DNA from: Tropicimonas sediminicola
GTDB lineage: Bacteria; Pseudomonadota; Alphaproteobacteria; Rhodobacterales; Rhodobacteraceae
Length of the DNA: 64,000 bases
NCBI RefSeq assembly: GCF_900188335.1
Contig: NZ_FZOY01000002.1
Location: 372,001 to 436,000, forward strand
Direction: 5' to 3'
The translations under genes and the position numbers were made by a program. Shown one piece after another: positions 42,586-51,792 of the stretch. Position 1 is the stretch's first letter; each line of letters opens with the position of its first letter. The notes under the pieces were generated by a model, which worked only from the letters and a program-made list of their open reading frames with translations, did not search any database and was not told the DNA's origin.

Positions 42586-43286
42586 GGATTCTCGGCGATT
42601 TCGCACGCGCGGTCGGCCAGATCCCGGACCCGCGCTTCCTGCGTGTCCTGCTCCTCGGCCTGGGCCTGACCCTCGCTCTTCTGATCGGCGCGACCTGGCT
42701 CTTTGCCTGGGTCGCGGGCTGGCTCGTGCCGGAGAGCTTCACGCTCTTCGGGCTCACCATCGACTTCGCCGGCGGCATCGCTTCGGGCGCGGCGGTGCTG
42801 GTGATGCTGGTGGCCTCGGTCTTCCTGATGGTGCCCGTGGCGTCGGCCTTCACCGGCCTCTTCCTGGAACAAGTCGCCGAGGCAGTGGAGGCCCGATTTT
42901 ATCCCCATCTGCCCCCGGCCACGCCGGTCCCGATGGGCGAGGCGCTCAAGGACACGGTCAATTTCCTCGGGGTGATCATTGCCGTGAACCTGCTTGCGCT
43001 GATCCTGTATTTCTTCGTCGGGCCGTTTGCGCCGGTCCTCTTCTGGGCGGTCAACGGCTTCCTGCTCGGACGGGAATACTTCCAGCTCGTCGCCATGCGC
43101 CGGGTCGGCCGACAGGGGGCGATTGCCGCGCGCCGGCGGCACATGCCGGAGATCTGGCTCGCCGGCGGCCTGATGGCGATTCCGCTGTCTGTGCCGGTGA
43201 TCAACCTTTTCGTGCCGATCCTCGGCGCGGCGACCTTCACGCATCTCTACCACCGGCTGGAGCCGCAGGACGCCCGCGTCAGTTAG
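42582..43286 (+). CDS. EI24-domain (CysZ-like) membrane protein
   Basis: A 234-residue integral membrane protein of the EI24/CysZ family, with about four to six helices: helices at about 20-45, 65-90, 125-155 and 190-220, and the typical NGFLLGREYFQLVAMRR loop (about 157-173). CysZ members move sulfate, but the family is broad and this one has no sulfur neighbours. It overlaps the convergent DUF333 gene by eight bases. Confidence 0.82.
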   Translation: MRILGDFARAVGQIPDPRFLRVLLLGLGLTLALLIGATWLFAWVAGWLVPESFTLFGLTIDFAGGIASGAAVLVMLVASVFLMVPVASAFTGLFLEQVAEAVEARFYPHLPPATPVPMGEALKDTVNFLGVIIAVNLLALILYFFVGPFAPVLFWAVNGFLLGREYFQLVAMRRVGRQGAIAARRRHMPEIWLAGGLMAIPLSVPVINLFVPILGAATFTHLYHRLEPQDARVS

Positions 43287-43521
43287 TGGCGGGCGCCTTG
43301 TCCCAGTTCTCCCGGAAGTAGTCCCAGGCGTCGACCCGGGTGCCGTCGGTCAGCACGCAATAGCCGCGCTGGCCGTCGGCCTCTGTCTCGATCACGTATT
43401 GCCCCCCGCTCTCGATGCAGAACGTGGCCGCCGGATTCGCGGCCGCGGTGGTGTTGGCCTGCCCGCCCGTTGCGGCAAAAGCCAGAAGGCCGGCGACGGA
43501 TATGGTGGTCAGATGATTCAC
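43279..43521 (-). CDS. DUF333 secreted small protein
   Basis: An 80-residue exported protein with a signal peptide (about 1-22) and the DUF333 core NPAATFCIESGGQYV plus GQRGYCVLTDGTRVDAWDYFREN, whose two cysteines may form a disulfide. GTG start one base after the DUF1467 stop, with GGGGAG upstream, so it ends a mce-DUF1467-DUF333 unit. Function unknown. Confidence 0.8.
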   Translation of the reverse strand: MNHLTTISVAGLLAFAATGGQANTTAAANPAATFCIESGGQYVIETEADGQRGYCVLTDGTRVDAWDYFRENWDKAPATN

Positions 43522-43522
43522 G

Positions 43523-43822
43523 TTACTGCTCCCCGGATGAGGATGCGCCCGCCCCCGGCCCGAACCGGTGGAACAGGTCGAAGTCGTCGACCGTGATGGT
43601 TCCGGTGAGGATGATGGCGCAGGTGATGGCCCAGAGCGGCAGCGTGATCGCCGTCACGATCCGCGCCTTGCGCTTCAGGTTCGGGTTGGTCGGTGCCGAG
43701 CGCGGAGTGCCCGGCGCCACGTCCCCGGCCTCGTGCTGCGTCTGAAGCCTGAGCGGCAAGACGATGAAAAAGACCATGAACCAGATCACGGCCAGCAGGA
43801 CGAGAGCGGAGGTGATTGCCAT
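43523..43822 (-). CDS. DUF1467 membrane protein
   Basis: A 99-residue protein with two membrane helices (about 3-24 and 55-76) and the conserved WFMVFFIVLPLRLQTQHEAGDV segment between them. DUF1467 genes typically follow methylmalonyl-CoA epimerase in alphaproteobacteria, as here with three bases between. Function unknown. Confidence 0.85.
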   Translation of the reverse strand: MAITSALVLLAVIWFMVFFIVLPLRLQTQHEAGDVAPGTPRSAPTNPNLKRKARIVTAITLPLWAITCAIILTGTITVDDFDLFHRFGPGAGASSSGEQ

Positions 43823-43825
43823 GGA

Positions 43826-44230
43826 TCAGACCTGCTCCAGTTCGATCAGGCAGCCGTTGAAGTCCTTCGGATGCAGGAACAGCACGGGCTTCTTGTGGGC
43901 GCCGATCTTCGGTTCGCCATTGCCGAGCACGCGTGCGCCCTGTGCCTTGAGCTTGTCGCGGGCGGCAATGATGTCCTCGACCTCGTAGCACATGTGGTGG
44001 ATGCCGCCCGAGGGGTTCTTTTCGAGGAAGCCGGCGATCGGGGAGTTCTCGCCCAGCGGGTAGAGCAGCTCGACCTTGGTGTTGGGCAGTTCGATGAACA
44101 CCACCGTCACGCCGTGGTCCGGCTCGTCCTGCGGCGCGCCGACCTTGGCGCCGAGCGTGTTGCGGTATTGCTCCGACGCGGCTTCGAGATCCGGCACCGC
44201 GATGGCGACGTGGTTGAGACGACCGATCAT
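43826..44230 (-). CDS. mce: Methylmalonyl-CoA epimerase
   Basis: Glyoxalase-fold metalloenzyme of 134 residues converting (2R)- and (2S)-methylmalonyl-CoA, feeding the B12-dependent mutase. NHVAIAVPDLEAA (about 6-18) with its first metal His, GGIHHMCYEVEDI (about 74-86) and the final ELEQV Glu ligand are in place. A perfect AGGAGG site precedes the ATG. It gives the cell a use for the B12 made by the genes at the start of the window. Confidence 0.93.
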   Translation of the reverse strand: MIGRLNHVAIAVPDLEAASEQYRNTLGAKVGAPQDEPDHGVTVVFIELPNTKVELLYPLGENSPIAGFLEKNPSGGIHHMCYEVEDIIAARDKLKAQGARVLGNGEPKIGAHKKPVLFLHPKDFNGCLIELEQV

Positions 44231-44377
44231 GATCAGCTTCCTCCTGAGTGGATATGCGCCGCCTTATCGCTCCGCAGGCCCACCCTCCGCAACCCTGCCA
44301 GCCTGCGGCGCAGGGTCCATTTACCGCTCGTTAGGCAGAATCGCTCTTAATCGACTCAAAGGTTGAAAGGAACTGCC

Positions 44378-45097
44378 ATGACCGACGACCTCAGCATCCA
44401 GATCCCGTCCCGCAAGCCGTCGGTCGACCGGCCGCTCCAGGGGCTTACCGTGCTTGTGGTGGAAGACAGCCGCTTCGCCAGCGAGGCGATGCGGCTTCTG
44501 TGCCTGTGCAGCGGCGCGCGCATCCGTCGTGCCGATTGCCTCGCCTCGGCGCACCGGCATCTCGCCGTCTACCGGCCCTCGGCGGTGATCGTCGATCTCG
44601 GGCTGCCCGACGGCTCCGGCGCCACGCTGATCCGGGAAATCGCGCAATCGGACCAGCCGGTGCCTGTGCTGCTCGGCACCAGCGGCGACGACGCCGCCGA
44701 AGGGGTCGCCATCGCGGCCGGCGCGCACGGGTTCCTGCAGAAGCCGATCACCAGTCTGGCGGTGTTCCAGCAGGCGATCCTGTCGAACTATCCCGGCACG
44801 ATCGCGCCCAATTGCATGCGCCTGGTCTCCGCCGACCGGGTCACGCCCGATCCGCTGGCTTTGCGGGACGATCTCAGCCACGTGGCCGAAATCCTCGCAT
44901 CGCCCATGACCCGGCAGAAGCTCGACTATGTGCGCCAGTTCCTCTGCTCGGTGGCCTTCAGCGCCTCCGACGACAAGCTGGCCCGCGCGGCGAACCGGCT
45001 GGCCTGGGCCTCGCAGCCGGATCCCAACGCGCGGGCCGCGCTGGCGGAAGTCACCAGCCTCGTCGAAATGCGGATGACCGGCACCGGCGCGTTCTGA
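44378..45097 (+). CDS. Orphan response regulator with novel C-terminal region
   Basis: A 239-residue protein with a receiver domain at about 22-145: acidic pair in VVEDSRFA, phosphoacceptor in VIVDLGLPDG, switch Ser/Thr in LLGTSGD and the lysine in FLQKPIT. The rest (about 150-239) is helical without a DNA-binding or enzymatic motif I recognise; it may be a protein-binding output. ATG at 44378 follows GAAAGGA. No kinase gene is nearby. Confidence 0.82.
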   Translation: MTDDLSIQIPSRKPSVDRPLQGLTVLVVEDSRFASEAMRLLCLCSGARIRRADCLASAHRHLAVYRPSAVIVDLGLPDGSGATLIREIAQSDQPVPVLLGTSGDDAAEGVAIAAGAHGFLQKPITSLAVFQQAILSNYPGTIAPNCMRLVSADRVTPDPLALRDDLSHVAEILASPMTRQKLDYVRQFLCSVAFSASDDKLARAANRLAWASQPDPNARAALAEVTSLVEMRMTGTGAF

Positions 45098-45146
45098 GCC
45101 ACCCGTTCAAAGATCGCTCCGGACCCGGCCTTCGCCGGTCTCCGCG

Positions 45147-46388
45147 TCAGAGGATCACTTTGCCGATCCCGCTCATGTCCAGACCGGGAAAGATCGCGTC
45201 CTCGAGGGTCGCGCGATCGAGGCCCAGAAGTTCGCGCATCGCCGCTGCCGCGTAGCTTCGGACATCGGCCGTCGGCATCAGGTCGCGCCCGGCATAGAGA
45301 TCGCCCTCCCCCATACCCGGCCAGTCCCGGTGGACGAGTCCGCCCCGCACCGCGCCGCCGGCCATCAGCATCGCGCCGCCGGTGCCATGGTCGGTGCCGC
45401 CGGTGCCGTTCTCGCGCGCGGTCCGGCCGAATTCGGTCATCGCGAGTACCGCGGTCTTGCCCCAGACCGGCCCGAGCCCGAGTTTGAGCGCCAGGATCGT
45501 GTCGGAGAGCTGCGCCAAGGCCCGGCCAAGGCCCTGCGACTGGCCCCTGTGGGTGTCCCAGCCGTTGATCGAAAAGGCCGCGACCCGGGTGTCGGCGCGC
45601 AGGCGGTTGACCGCGAACTCGGCCACGCGCAGATGCCCGCCGCCGGTCGTGGCGGCCTCCATCATCGATTGCATCGCCGCCATGTCCGGCCCGGCGTCCT
45701 CCAGCGAGCCGGCAGCCGCAAGCTCGCCGGTCAGCCGCAAGGCCTCCTCGGAGGCCGCGTGGAACAGCGGATCCTGCTCGTAGATCCGGTTCAGGAGCAG
45801 CTCCGCCTGTGGCGAGAGCGCAAGCCTGGTCCCGGGCGCCCAGTTGGCGACCGGTGCCGTGCCCTTCAGGATCAGCAGGTCCTCGCGCCCGATCGCATAG
45901 GCCGTCTCCGGCTCCAGCCCCGGCACCGCCTGCAACATGCGGTTCAGCCAGCCGTCGCGCCCGGCCGCGCCGCCCGGCACATCGGCGGTACCGGCCTCCA
46001 GCAAGTCCTGCCCGTCGAAATGGCTGCGCTTGTCGCGGTAGGGCGTGGAAACCGCATGGGCGAAGGAGAGTTCGCCCGCCGCCCAGAGCGGCATCAAGGG
46101 CGCAAGGGCCGGATGAAGCGCGAAGAACCCGTCGAGGTCCGCCGCGCCGGCCGCCTCGCCGACCTTGAGCGCGTTGCCCCTGAGGCCGGCAAAGGCCGGA
46201 TCGCCGTAGGGCTGCACCACATCGAGTCCGTCCATCCCGCCGCGCAGGATGATCACGACGAGCCGCATGTCCCACGGCGCCGCCGCGAGCGACACCGGCG
46301 TCATGAACGGGCTGGCCGCAGCGGTGCAGCCGAGCGCTGCCCCGGTCAGCAGGAAACGACGGCGGTCGAAGGTCGCTTTGCGTGTCAT
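45147..46388 (-). CDS. DUF1501 secreted protein (Tat signal)
   Basis: A 413-residue protein with a twin-arginine signal (RRRFLLTGAALG, about residues 9-20) and the DUF1501 body: LVVIILRGGMDGLDVV, GWLNRML, FSINGWDTH, MTEFGRTARENGTGGTDHG. The fold is of the alkaline-phosphatase/sulfatase kind; family function is unknown. It follows the DUF1800 gene by nine bases, and the pair is widespread. TAGGAG gives the ribosome site. Confidence 0.9.
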   Translation of the reverse strand: MTRKATFDRRRFLLTGAALGCTAAASPFMTPVSLAAAPWDMRLVVIILRGGMDGLDVVQPYGDPAFAGLRGNALKVGEAAGAADLDGFFALHPALAPLMPLWAAGELSFAHAVSTPYRDKRSHFDGQDLLEAGTADVPGGAAGRDGWLNRMLQAVPGLEPETAYAIGREDLLILKGTAPVANWAPGTRLALSPQAELLLNRIYEQDPLFHAASEEALRLTGELAAAGSLEDAGPDMAAMQSMMEAATTGGGHLRVAEFAVNRLRADTRVAAFSINGWDTHRGQSQGLGRALAQLSDTILALKLGLGPVWGKTAVLAMTEFGRTARENGTGGTDHGTGGAMLMAGGAVRGGLVHRDWPGMGEGDLYAGRDLMPTADVRSYAAAAMRELLGLDRATLEDAIFPGLDMSGIGKVIL

Positions 46389-46397
46389 GGCGCGCTC

Positions 46398-47771
46398 CTA
46401 GCGGCGTTGGAATTCCGGGGAGGCGAGGACAATCCCCACCCCGTCCCCGCGGGTCTCGGCGGCTCCGGCCGCAAAGACCAGTTGTTCGGACGCCATGTCG
46501 CCAAGCGCCGTCGCGACGAAGGCGCGCGGGTCGGGCATATCGCCGCCGAAATGGCGCTGCAGCCCCATGGCCCAGGTGATCCGAACCGCGAGCCCCTGCG
46601 GCGTGATCCAGGCCTCCGCCTCCTCGGGCCAGCCGTCCGGGCCGGACGGGTTCTGCCAGGGCTGTCCCATCATCTCCAGCGGGCGCAGGACGAGCCGCTT
46701 GAACGCCTTCGGGTCCATCTCCGCCATCTCCTGCCCCGTCATGCCGAGCGCACGCAGGCTTGAGACAATGAAATCCGTGGGTTGCTTCGCTTTCTGAAGG
46801 CGCGGCCGGGTGGCGGAGGGATGGGCCAGCAGGGTGCCGGTCACCGCGCCGAGGTCGCCACCGGTCTCGAGGAAGGCCGCCTCCAGCGCGGCGACCAGCT
46901 CGGCATCCGGCTGATCCGAGACGAAGTGAACGGCCAGCTTGCGCGCGATGTGACGCGCGGTATCGGGGTGCACGGCGAGATCGTCGAGCACCTGTTCCAC
47001 ATCCTCCAGCTTCGGCTTGCGCCGCCCGTAGTTCCGCCCCAGCACGGTCTCCGGTCCGGGCTCGCCGCGGTTCTCGTTGAAGGAGAACCCGTTGATCGCG
47101 TTCCCGGTCAGCCCGGCAAAGAGCTCCGCCAGTTCACGCACGTCGTCCTGCCCGTAGCTGCCCCCGACGCCCAGCGTGTGCAACTCCAGCACCTCGCGGG
47201 CGAGGTTCTCGTTCAGCCCGCGGGCGGGCCTTGTCCTGGCGAAGGCGGAGTTCGGACCGACGGAAGCGCTCTGGTCGAGATAGAGCAGCATCATCGGGTG
47301 CTTCACCACCGCGCGCAGCATGTCCGAGAACCGCCCGGCAACATGTGGACGGATCGCCTCCTCGGCAAAGATCGACACGCCCGCGCGGGTATCCGTGCTC
47401 TTCCCCAGAACCGTGAAGTGATCGGCCCAGAACCAGGTCAGCCGCTCGCGCAGGCCGTCGTCGGTGTCCAGCCCGCGCGCCAGCGTCTGGCGCGTCAGGT
47501 CCCACTGGCGGGCCTGCAGTTCGCGGCGCAGCGCCGACTTGCGGTCGAGGTCCGCCTTGCTGGCGGTGCCGGCACGCCGTCGGTCGTTGACCTGCTTGAT
47601 CTCCGCGATCGCCGGAAAAAGCGAGGTGAACGCCGGGATCGGATAGGCGGCGGCCATCCGGTCCTGGCCGGCAAGCGCCGCCAGCATGGCGTCTGCGCCC
47701 TGCGGGTCCGGGATCCGCGGCGACCGTCCGGTGCCGAAGCGGATCGCGGCAAGGGTTGGATCGAGTGTCAA
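46398..47771 (-). CDS. DUF1800 family protein
   Basis: A 457-residue protein with the DUF1800 landmarks: RFGTGRSP at the start, LTWFWADHFTV (about 110-120), REVLELHTLGVGG (about 186-198), ELAELFAGLTG, and HPDTARHIARKLAVHFVSD. TTG start with GGAGG upstream; no good ATG is nearby. Partner of DUF1501 downstream. No enzymatic activity is established for the family; the pair may build an extracytoplasmic complex. Confidence 0.88.
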   Translation of the reverse strand: MTLDPTLAAIRFGTGRSPRIPDPQGADAMLAALAGQDRMAAAYPIPAFTSLFPAIAEIKQVNDRRRAGTASKADLDRKSALRRELQARQWDLTRQTLARGLDTDDGLRERLTWFWADHFTVLGKSTDTRAGVSIFAEEAIRPHVAGRFSDMLRAVVKHPMMLLYLDQSASVGPNSAFARTRPARGLNENLAREVLELHTLGVGGSYGQDDVRELAELFAGLTGNAINGFSFNENRGEPGPETVLGRNYGRRKPKLEDVEQVLDDLAVHPDTARHIARKLAVHFVSDQPDAELVAALEAAFLETGGDLGAVTGTLLAHPSATRPRLQKAKQPTDFIVSSLRALGMTGQEMAEMDPKAFKRLVLRPLEMMGQPWQNPSGPDGWPEEAEAWITPQGLAVRITWAMGLQRHFGGDMPDPRAFVATALGDMASEQLVFAAGAAETRGDGVGIVLASPEFQRR

Positions 47772-47914
47772 GAATGCCTCCGCGACGATGACCGCCCCAT
47801 CATGCAGTCAATGAGGGGTGCAGGTCCCGGATATTCAATAGCATTGCGCGCAACGCGGCGCACGAGGCATGCGGTTGCGCCGTTTTCCGCCGCAGGTCCA
47901 TGCCCGGAGAGGCC

Positions 47915-47948
47915 CGAAAAAGGAAACGCCCGGGCGGTGGCCCGGGCG
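47915..47948 (-). terminator. Rho-independent terminator of aspS
   Basis: On the minus strand CGCCCGGGC-CACC-GCCCGGGCG is a 9-bp stem with a 4-base loop followed by TTTCCTTTTT. It starts 27 bases after the aspS stop. Confidence 0.88.
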
Positions 47949-47974
47949 CGTCGGCAGTGCCGCTCAGGGCGATG

Positions 47975-49750
47975 TCATTCCTTCTCGATCACCCGCAGCG
48001 ACAGTTCGCGAAGCTGTTCGTTGGTGGGCAGCGAGGGCGCGCCCATCATCAGGTCCTCGGCGCGCTGGTTCATCGGGAACATGATGACCTCGCGGATGTT
48101 GGCCTCGTCGGCGAGCAGCATGACGATCCGGTCAATGCCGGCCGCGCAGCCACCGTGCGGCGGGGCGCCGAAGCGGAAGGCGTTGACCATGCCGCCAAAG
48201 CGCTTGATCACCTCTTCCTTCGGATAGCCGGCGATTTCGAAGGCCTTGAACATGATCTCCGGCTTGTGGTTCCGGATCGCCCCCGAAAGGATCTCGTAGC
48301 CGTTGCAGGCGCAGTCGTACTGGTAGCCCAGCACCTTCAGCGGATCGCCTTCCAGCGCCTCCAGCCCGCCCTGCGGCATCGAGAACGGGTTGTGCTCGAA
48401 ATCGATCTCGCCGGTCTCCTCGTCCTTCTCGTAGATCGGGAAGTCCACGACCCAGCAGAAGGCGAAGCGGTCCTTCTCGGTCAGCCCGAGCTCGTCGCCG
48501 ATCACGTCGCGCGCCTTGCCGGCGACCTTCTGGAAGGCCTCCGCCTTGCCGCCAAGGAAGAAGGCGGCGTCGCCCTTGCCCAGGCCGAGCTGCTGGCGGA
48601 TCGCCTCGGTGCGTTCGGGGCCGATGTTCTTGGCCAGCGGGCCCGCGGCTTCCATGCCGTCCTCGCCGTCGCGCCAGAAGATGTAGCCCATGCCGGGCAG
48701 CCCTTCCTGCTGGGCGAACTTGTTCATCCGGTCGCAGAACTTGCGGGACCCGCCGGTGGGCGCCGGGATCGCGCGGATCTCGGTGCCGTCCTGCTCCAGC
48801 AGCTTGGCGAAGATCGCGAATCCGGAGCCGCGGAAATGCTCCGAGACGTCCTGCATCTTGATCGGGTTGCGCAGGTCCGGCTTGTCGGTGCCGTACCACA
48901 GCGCCGCGTCACGGTAGGAGATCTGCGGCCAGTGCTTGTCGACCTTGGCGCCCTTGCCGAACTCCTCGAAGACGTCGGTCAGCACCGGCTGGATCGTGTC
49001 GAACACGTCCTGCTGGGTGACGAAGCTCATCTCCATGTCGAGCTGGTAGAAGTCGGTCGGCGAGCGGTCGGCGCGCGGGTCCTCGTCGCGGAAACAGGGC
49101 GCGATCTGGAAATACTTGTCGAAGCCCGCGACCATCATCAACTGCTTGAACTGCTGCGGCGCCTGCGGCAGGGCGTAGAACTTGCCGGGATGCAGGCGGG
49201 ACGGCACGAGGAAGTCGCGCGCGCCCTCGGGGCTCGAGGCGGTGATGATCGGCGTCTGGTACTCGCGGAAGCCCTGGTCCCACATGCGGCGGCGCATCGA
49301 GGCCACCACGTCGGAGCGCAGCTTCATGTTGTCCTGCAGCTTCTCGCGGCGCAGGTCGAGGTAGCGATAGCGCAGCCGGGTCTCCTCCGGGTATTCCTGA
49401 TCGCCGAAGACCATCAGCGGCAGTTCCTCGGCGGCGCCCAGCACCTCGATGTCGCGGATGAAGACCTCGACCTCGCCGGTCGGGATCTTGGGGTTCACCA
49501 GCGCGTCGTCGCGGGCCTTTACCTCGCCATCGATGCGGATGCACCACTCGGAGCGCACCTTCTCGACCTCGGAAAAGGCCGCGCTGTCCGGGTCGGCCAG
49601 CACCTGCGTCACGCCGTAATGGTCGCGCAGGTCGATGAACAGGATGCCGCCATGGTCGCGCACCCGGTGCACCCAGCCGGAGAGACGGACGGTTTCGCCC
49701 ACGTTGGCGCGGGTGAGGTCGGCGCAGGTCATGCTGCGATAGGCGTGCAT
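47975..49750 (-). CDS. aspS: Aspartyl-tRNA synthetase (possibly non-discriminating)
   Basis: Class IIb synthetase of 591 residues with an N-terminal OB-fold ([23 protein letters not shown], about 18-40), the bacterial insertion domain, motif 2 [19 protein letters not shown] and motif 3 near [19 protein letters not shown]. The OB-fold has His-Gly-Gly after R-D; His at this place is associated with AspRS that also charges tRNA-Asn for amidation by GatCAB. Start MHAYRS at 49750, with AAAGGG upstream; longer frames run into a repeat element. Confidence 0.96.
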   Translation of the reverse strand: MHAYRSMTCADLTRANVGETVRLSGWVHRVRDHGGILFIDLRDHYGVTQVLADPDSAAFSEVEKVRSEWCIRIDGEVKARDDALVNPKIPTGEVEVFIRDIEVLGAAEELPLMVFGDQEYPEETRLRYRYLDLRREKLQDNMKLRSDVVASMRRRMWDQGFREYQTPIITASSPEGARDFLVPSRLHPGKFYALPQAPQQFKQLMMVAGFDKYFQIAPCFRDEDPRADRSPTDFYQLDMEMSFVTQQDVFDTIQPVLTDVFEEFGKGAKVDKHWPQISYRDAALWYGTDKPDLRNPIKMQDVSEHFRGSGFAIFAKLLEQDGTEIRAIPAPTGGSRKFCDRMNKFAQQEGLPGMGYIFWRDGEDGMEAAGPLAKNIGPERTEAIRQQLGLGKGDAAFFLGGKAEAFQKVAGKARDVIGDELGLTEKDRFAFCWVVDFPIYEKDEETGEIDFEHNPFSMPQGGLEALEGDPLKVLGYQYDCACNGYEILSGAIRNHKPEIMFKAFEIAGYPKEEVIKRFGGMVNAFRFGAPPHGGCAAGIDRIVMLLADEANIREVIMFPMNQRAEDLMMGAPSLPTNEQLRELSLRVIEKE

Positions 49751-49827
49751 ATCGGGGCCCTTTCGGCGGAAAATCTCGGTCCGCGCCGATACACCCCTTG
49801 AGGCGGAGGATGTCAAGCCGAGCCAGC

Positions 49828-49905
49828 ACCGCCTTCCCCCGCGCCGCAGGCGCGCCCGGCCCAACGGGATGAGGGGCCGCAAGGCCCTGAAGACGGGCGG
49901 GAGCC
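49828..49905. repeat. Intergenic palindromic repeat, copy C (partial)
   Basis: GCGCCGCAGGCGCGCCCGGCCCAACG and GGCGGGAGCC match the left half of copy A at 6963-7030, with a private GGGGCCGCAAGGCCC hairpin between. The right half is missing. It lies in the 224-base gap between aspS and the SseB-like gene, which otherwise shows nothing. Confidence 0.6.
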
Positions 49906-49974
49906 GTCGGTCACATGTCGGATCGCTCGATCATCGAGCCGACAGCCCGTCCGTTGCCGCGAGTGGCGGCGTGC

Positions 49975-50769
49975 TCAGCGCAGGATCGGCGGATCGTCGG
50001 GGTCCATTCCGGGCGGGGCGATCTCGGTCACCTCCGACCGGGCCGGTTCCGGCAGGTCGAAGCGCAGCCCCACCCTGGCCAGCCGCGCGGCAAGCGGGTC
50101 GCTTGCGGCGATGAAGGCCACGTCCATCTCGCCGGCTTCCAGCCCGGAAAAGGTCAGCGCCTCGCCCGCGGCGGAGGCCAGCGCCCGTTCCGCGCCCGGC
50201 ACCGTGTCGACAAAGGCGAGGAGGTGTCCGTTGCGGCCGCTGTCGTACTGCACCGCGACCAGGTAGGCCAGGCGCGCAAGTCCGGCGGCGACGGCCAGCT
50301 TCGCGTCGAGCCCGCTGAGCAGGCTCTCGGGCACCGACCGGGGCGCCGAAACCTCGCGCGGGCGCTCCTCGGCCTCCTGCGGACCATGCCCGAGCATGTC
50401 GGCCAGCCAGTTGACGGCCTCCGCCGGAAGGATCGTCTCGGAGGCCGGAACCCCGAGGTTCACGCCGAGCCCGATCCCCTGCCCCGCAAGCATCTTCACA
50501 ACATGCCGTCCCGAGAGCGCGGCGAAATCCGCTTCCGCGCCGACGAATTCCGCGAGCCGCAACTCCCGGTCGAACACCAGCACCACCGGCCCGTCCCCCA
50601 GCGGAAACACCTTGGGTTCGATGCTCTCGCCGTCGGCCTCGCGCTCGAGCAGCAGGAACAGTTCCGAATCGGCCAGTCTTTCGTGGAAGCGCATCCGCGC
50701 GGCGTCGCTGTCCGGCTCCGCGATCATCGCCTGGTGGGCCCGGTCGAGGGCGGTCGCCTCGTCGTTCAT
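49975..50769 (-). CDS. SseB-like protein
   Basis: A 264-residue cytoplasmic protein with an SseB N-terminal domain (LADSELFLLLEREADG; VVLVFDRELRLAEFVGAEADFAALSGR, about 32-110) and an SseB_C-like second half. Enhanced-serine-sensitivity proteins are of unknown biochemical role. ATG start chosen for the ATGA overlap with the upstream glycosylase gene. Confidence 0.7.
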   Translation of the reverse strand: MNDEATALDRAHQAMIAEPDSDAARMRFHERLADSELFLLLEREADGESIEPKVFPLGDGPVVLVFDRELRLAEFVGAEADFAALSGRHVVKMLAGQGIGLGVNLGVPASETILPAEAVNWLADMLGHGPQEAEERPREVSAPRSVPESLLSGLDAKLAVAAGLARLAYLVAVQYDSGRNGHLLAFVDTVPGAERALASAAGEALTFSGLEAGEMDVAFIAASDPLAARLARVGLRFDLPEPARSEVTEIAPPGMDPDDPPILR

Positions 50770-51353
50770 CGCATCGTCTCCTGCACCTGTCGTCGCAGAA
50801 CCGGCAGCAGGTCGCTCTCGAACCAGGGGTTCCGCTTCAGCCACGCCGTATTGCGCCAGGACGGATGGGGCAAGGGGAATACCTCGGGCGCATGGTCGCG
50901 CCAGCGCGCCACCGTCCGGGTGACGCCCCCGGCCGCCGCCGCGCCGAGGTGGTATTTCTGGGCATAGCCGCCGATGACGATGGTCAGCCGGAACGGCCCT
51001 GCCCAGCGGAGCGCCTCGGCCCGCCAGGTGCGCGCGCAGATCGGCGGCGGCGGCAGGTCCGAACCCTTGCGGTAGCCGGGAAAACAGAAGGCCATCGGCA
51101 TGATCGCCACCCGGTCGCGGTCATAGAAGCTGTCGCGGTCGAGCCCGAGCCAGTCGCGCAGCCGGTCGCCCGAGGGATCGTGGAACGGTATGCCCGCCTC
51201 ATGCACCCGCGCCCCAGGCGCCTGCCCCACGATCAACAGTCGCGCGCCGGGGCGGAACCACACCACCGGCCGCGGCGCATGCGCCGTCTCGGTGGCGGCA
51301 AAGCGCTCGGCGCAGAGCCGGCAGGCGGATATGCGGGCGGGCAGATCGTCCAT
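50766..51353 (-). CDS. Uracil-DNA glycosylase superfamily protein
   Basis: A 195-residue member of the UDG superfamily with ISACRLCAERF near the start, active-site loop LIVGQAPGARVHEAGIPF (about 43-60) and the second loop PLPHPSWRNT (about 162-171). It may remove uracil from DNA, or be one of the family-4/5-like relatives with other specificity; only one C-x-x-C pair is present, so a family-4 Fe-S cluster is doubtful. I use the ATG at 51353; longer in-frame starts overlap the arsR promoter. Confidence 0.82.
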   Translation of the reverse strand: MDDLPARISACRLCAERFAATETAHAPRPVVWFRPGARLLIVGQAPGARVHEAGIPFHDPSGDRLRDWLGLDRDSFYDRDRVAIMPMAFCFPGYRKGSDLPPPPICARTWRAEALRWAGPFRLTIVIGGYAQKYHLGAAAAGGVTRTVARWRDHAPEVFPLPHPSWRNTAWLKRNPWFESDLLPVLRRQVQETMR

Positions 51354-51405
51354 TCTGCGAGGGTATCTAGTGCCGGTCCGGAGATCATGCAAATCTGTCA
51401 TTGCG

Positions 51406-51429
51406 ATATTTCTAGAAGTATAGAAATAT
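51406..51429 (+). promoter_or_regulatory. Palindromic operator of the arsR-type repressor
   Basis: ATATTTCTA-GAAGTA-TAGAAATAT is a perfect 9-bp inverted repeat with a 6-base spacer, ending 6 bases before the arsR start. A/T-rich palindromes of this form are typical ArsR/SmtB sites. It stands out sharply from the G/C-rich surroundings. Confidence 0.75.
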
Positions 51430-51435
51430 ATTGGC

Positions 51436-51792
51436 ATGACGACTCACAGCCCTCCCCCCGCCGCCCCGGGCATCGCGCTCGAAATCGCCGCCTCGACCTT
51501 TGCCGCCCTCGGCTCCGAACAGCGGCTGAGCGTGTTGCGCAGCCTTGTCCGCGCCGGGCCCGAGGGGCTCTCGATCGGAGAGCTGGGCGAACGCTGCGGG
51601 GTGACCGGCTCGACGCTGACCCACCACGTCAAGACGCTCACCCAGGTCGGGCTGGTGAAGCAGACGCGCAAGGGCCGCAGCGTCATCTGCGCCGCCGTCG
51701 CCTACCACGAGATCCGCGCCCTGACCGACTTCCTCCTCTCCGAATGCTGTGCCGACAGCACCAACCCACAGGATCACCATCGCCATGAGTGA
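51436..51792 (+). CDS. ArsR-family transcriptional repressor
   Basis: A 118-residue winged-helix repressor: FAALGSEQRLSVLRSLVRAG (about 22-41), GELGERCGVTGSTLTHHVKTLTQVGLVKQTRKGRSV (about 48-83). Cysteines at GERCG, SVICAA and ECCAD plus a His-rich end (DHHRHE) could bind metal or metalloid. It controls the overlapping permease gene through the palindrome just upstream. The effector (arsenic, copper, zinc or other) cannot be told from sequence alone. Confidence 0.88.
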   Translation: MTTHSPPPAAPGIALEIAASTFAALGSEQRLSVLRSLVRAGPEGLSIGELGERCGVTGSTLTHHVKTLTQVGLVKQTRKGRSVICAAVAYHEIRALTDFLLSECCADSTNPQDHHRHE

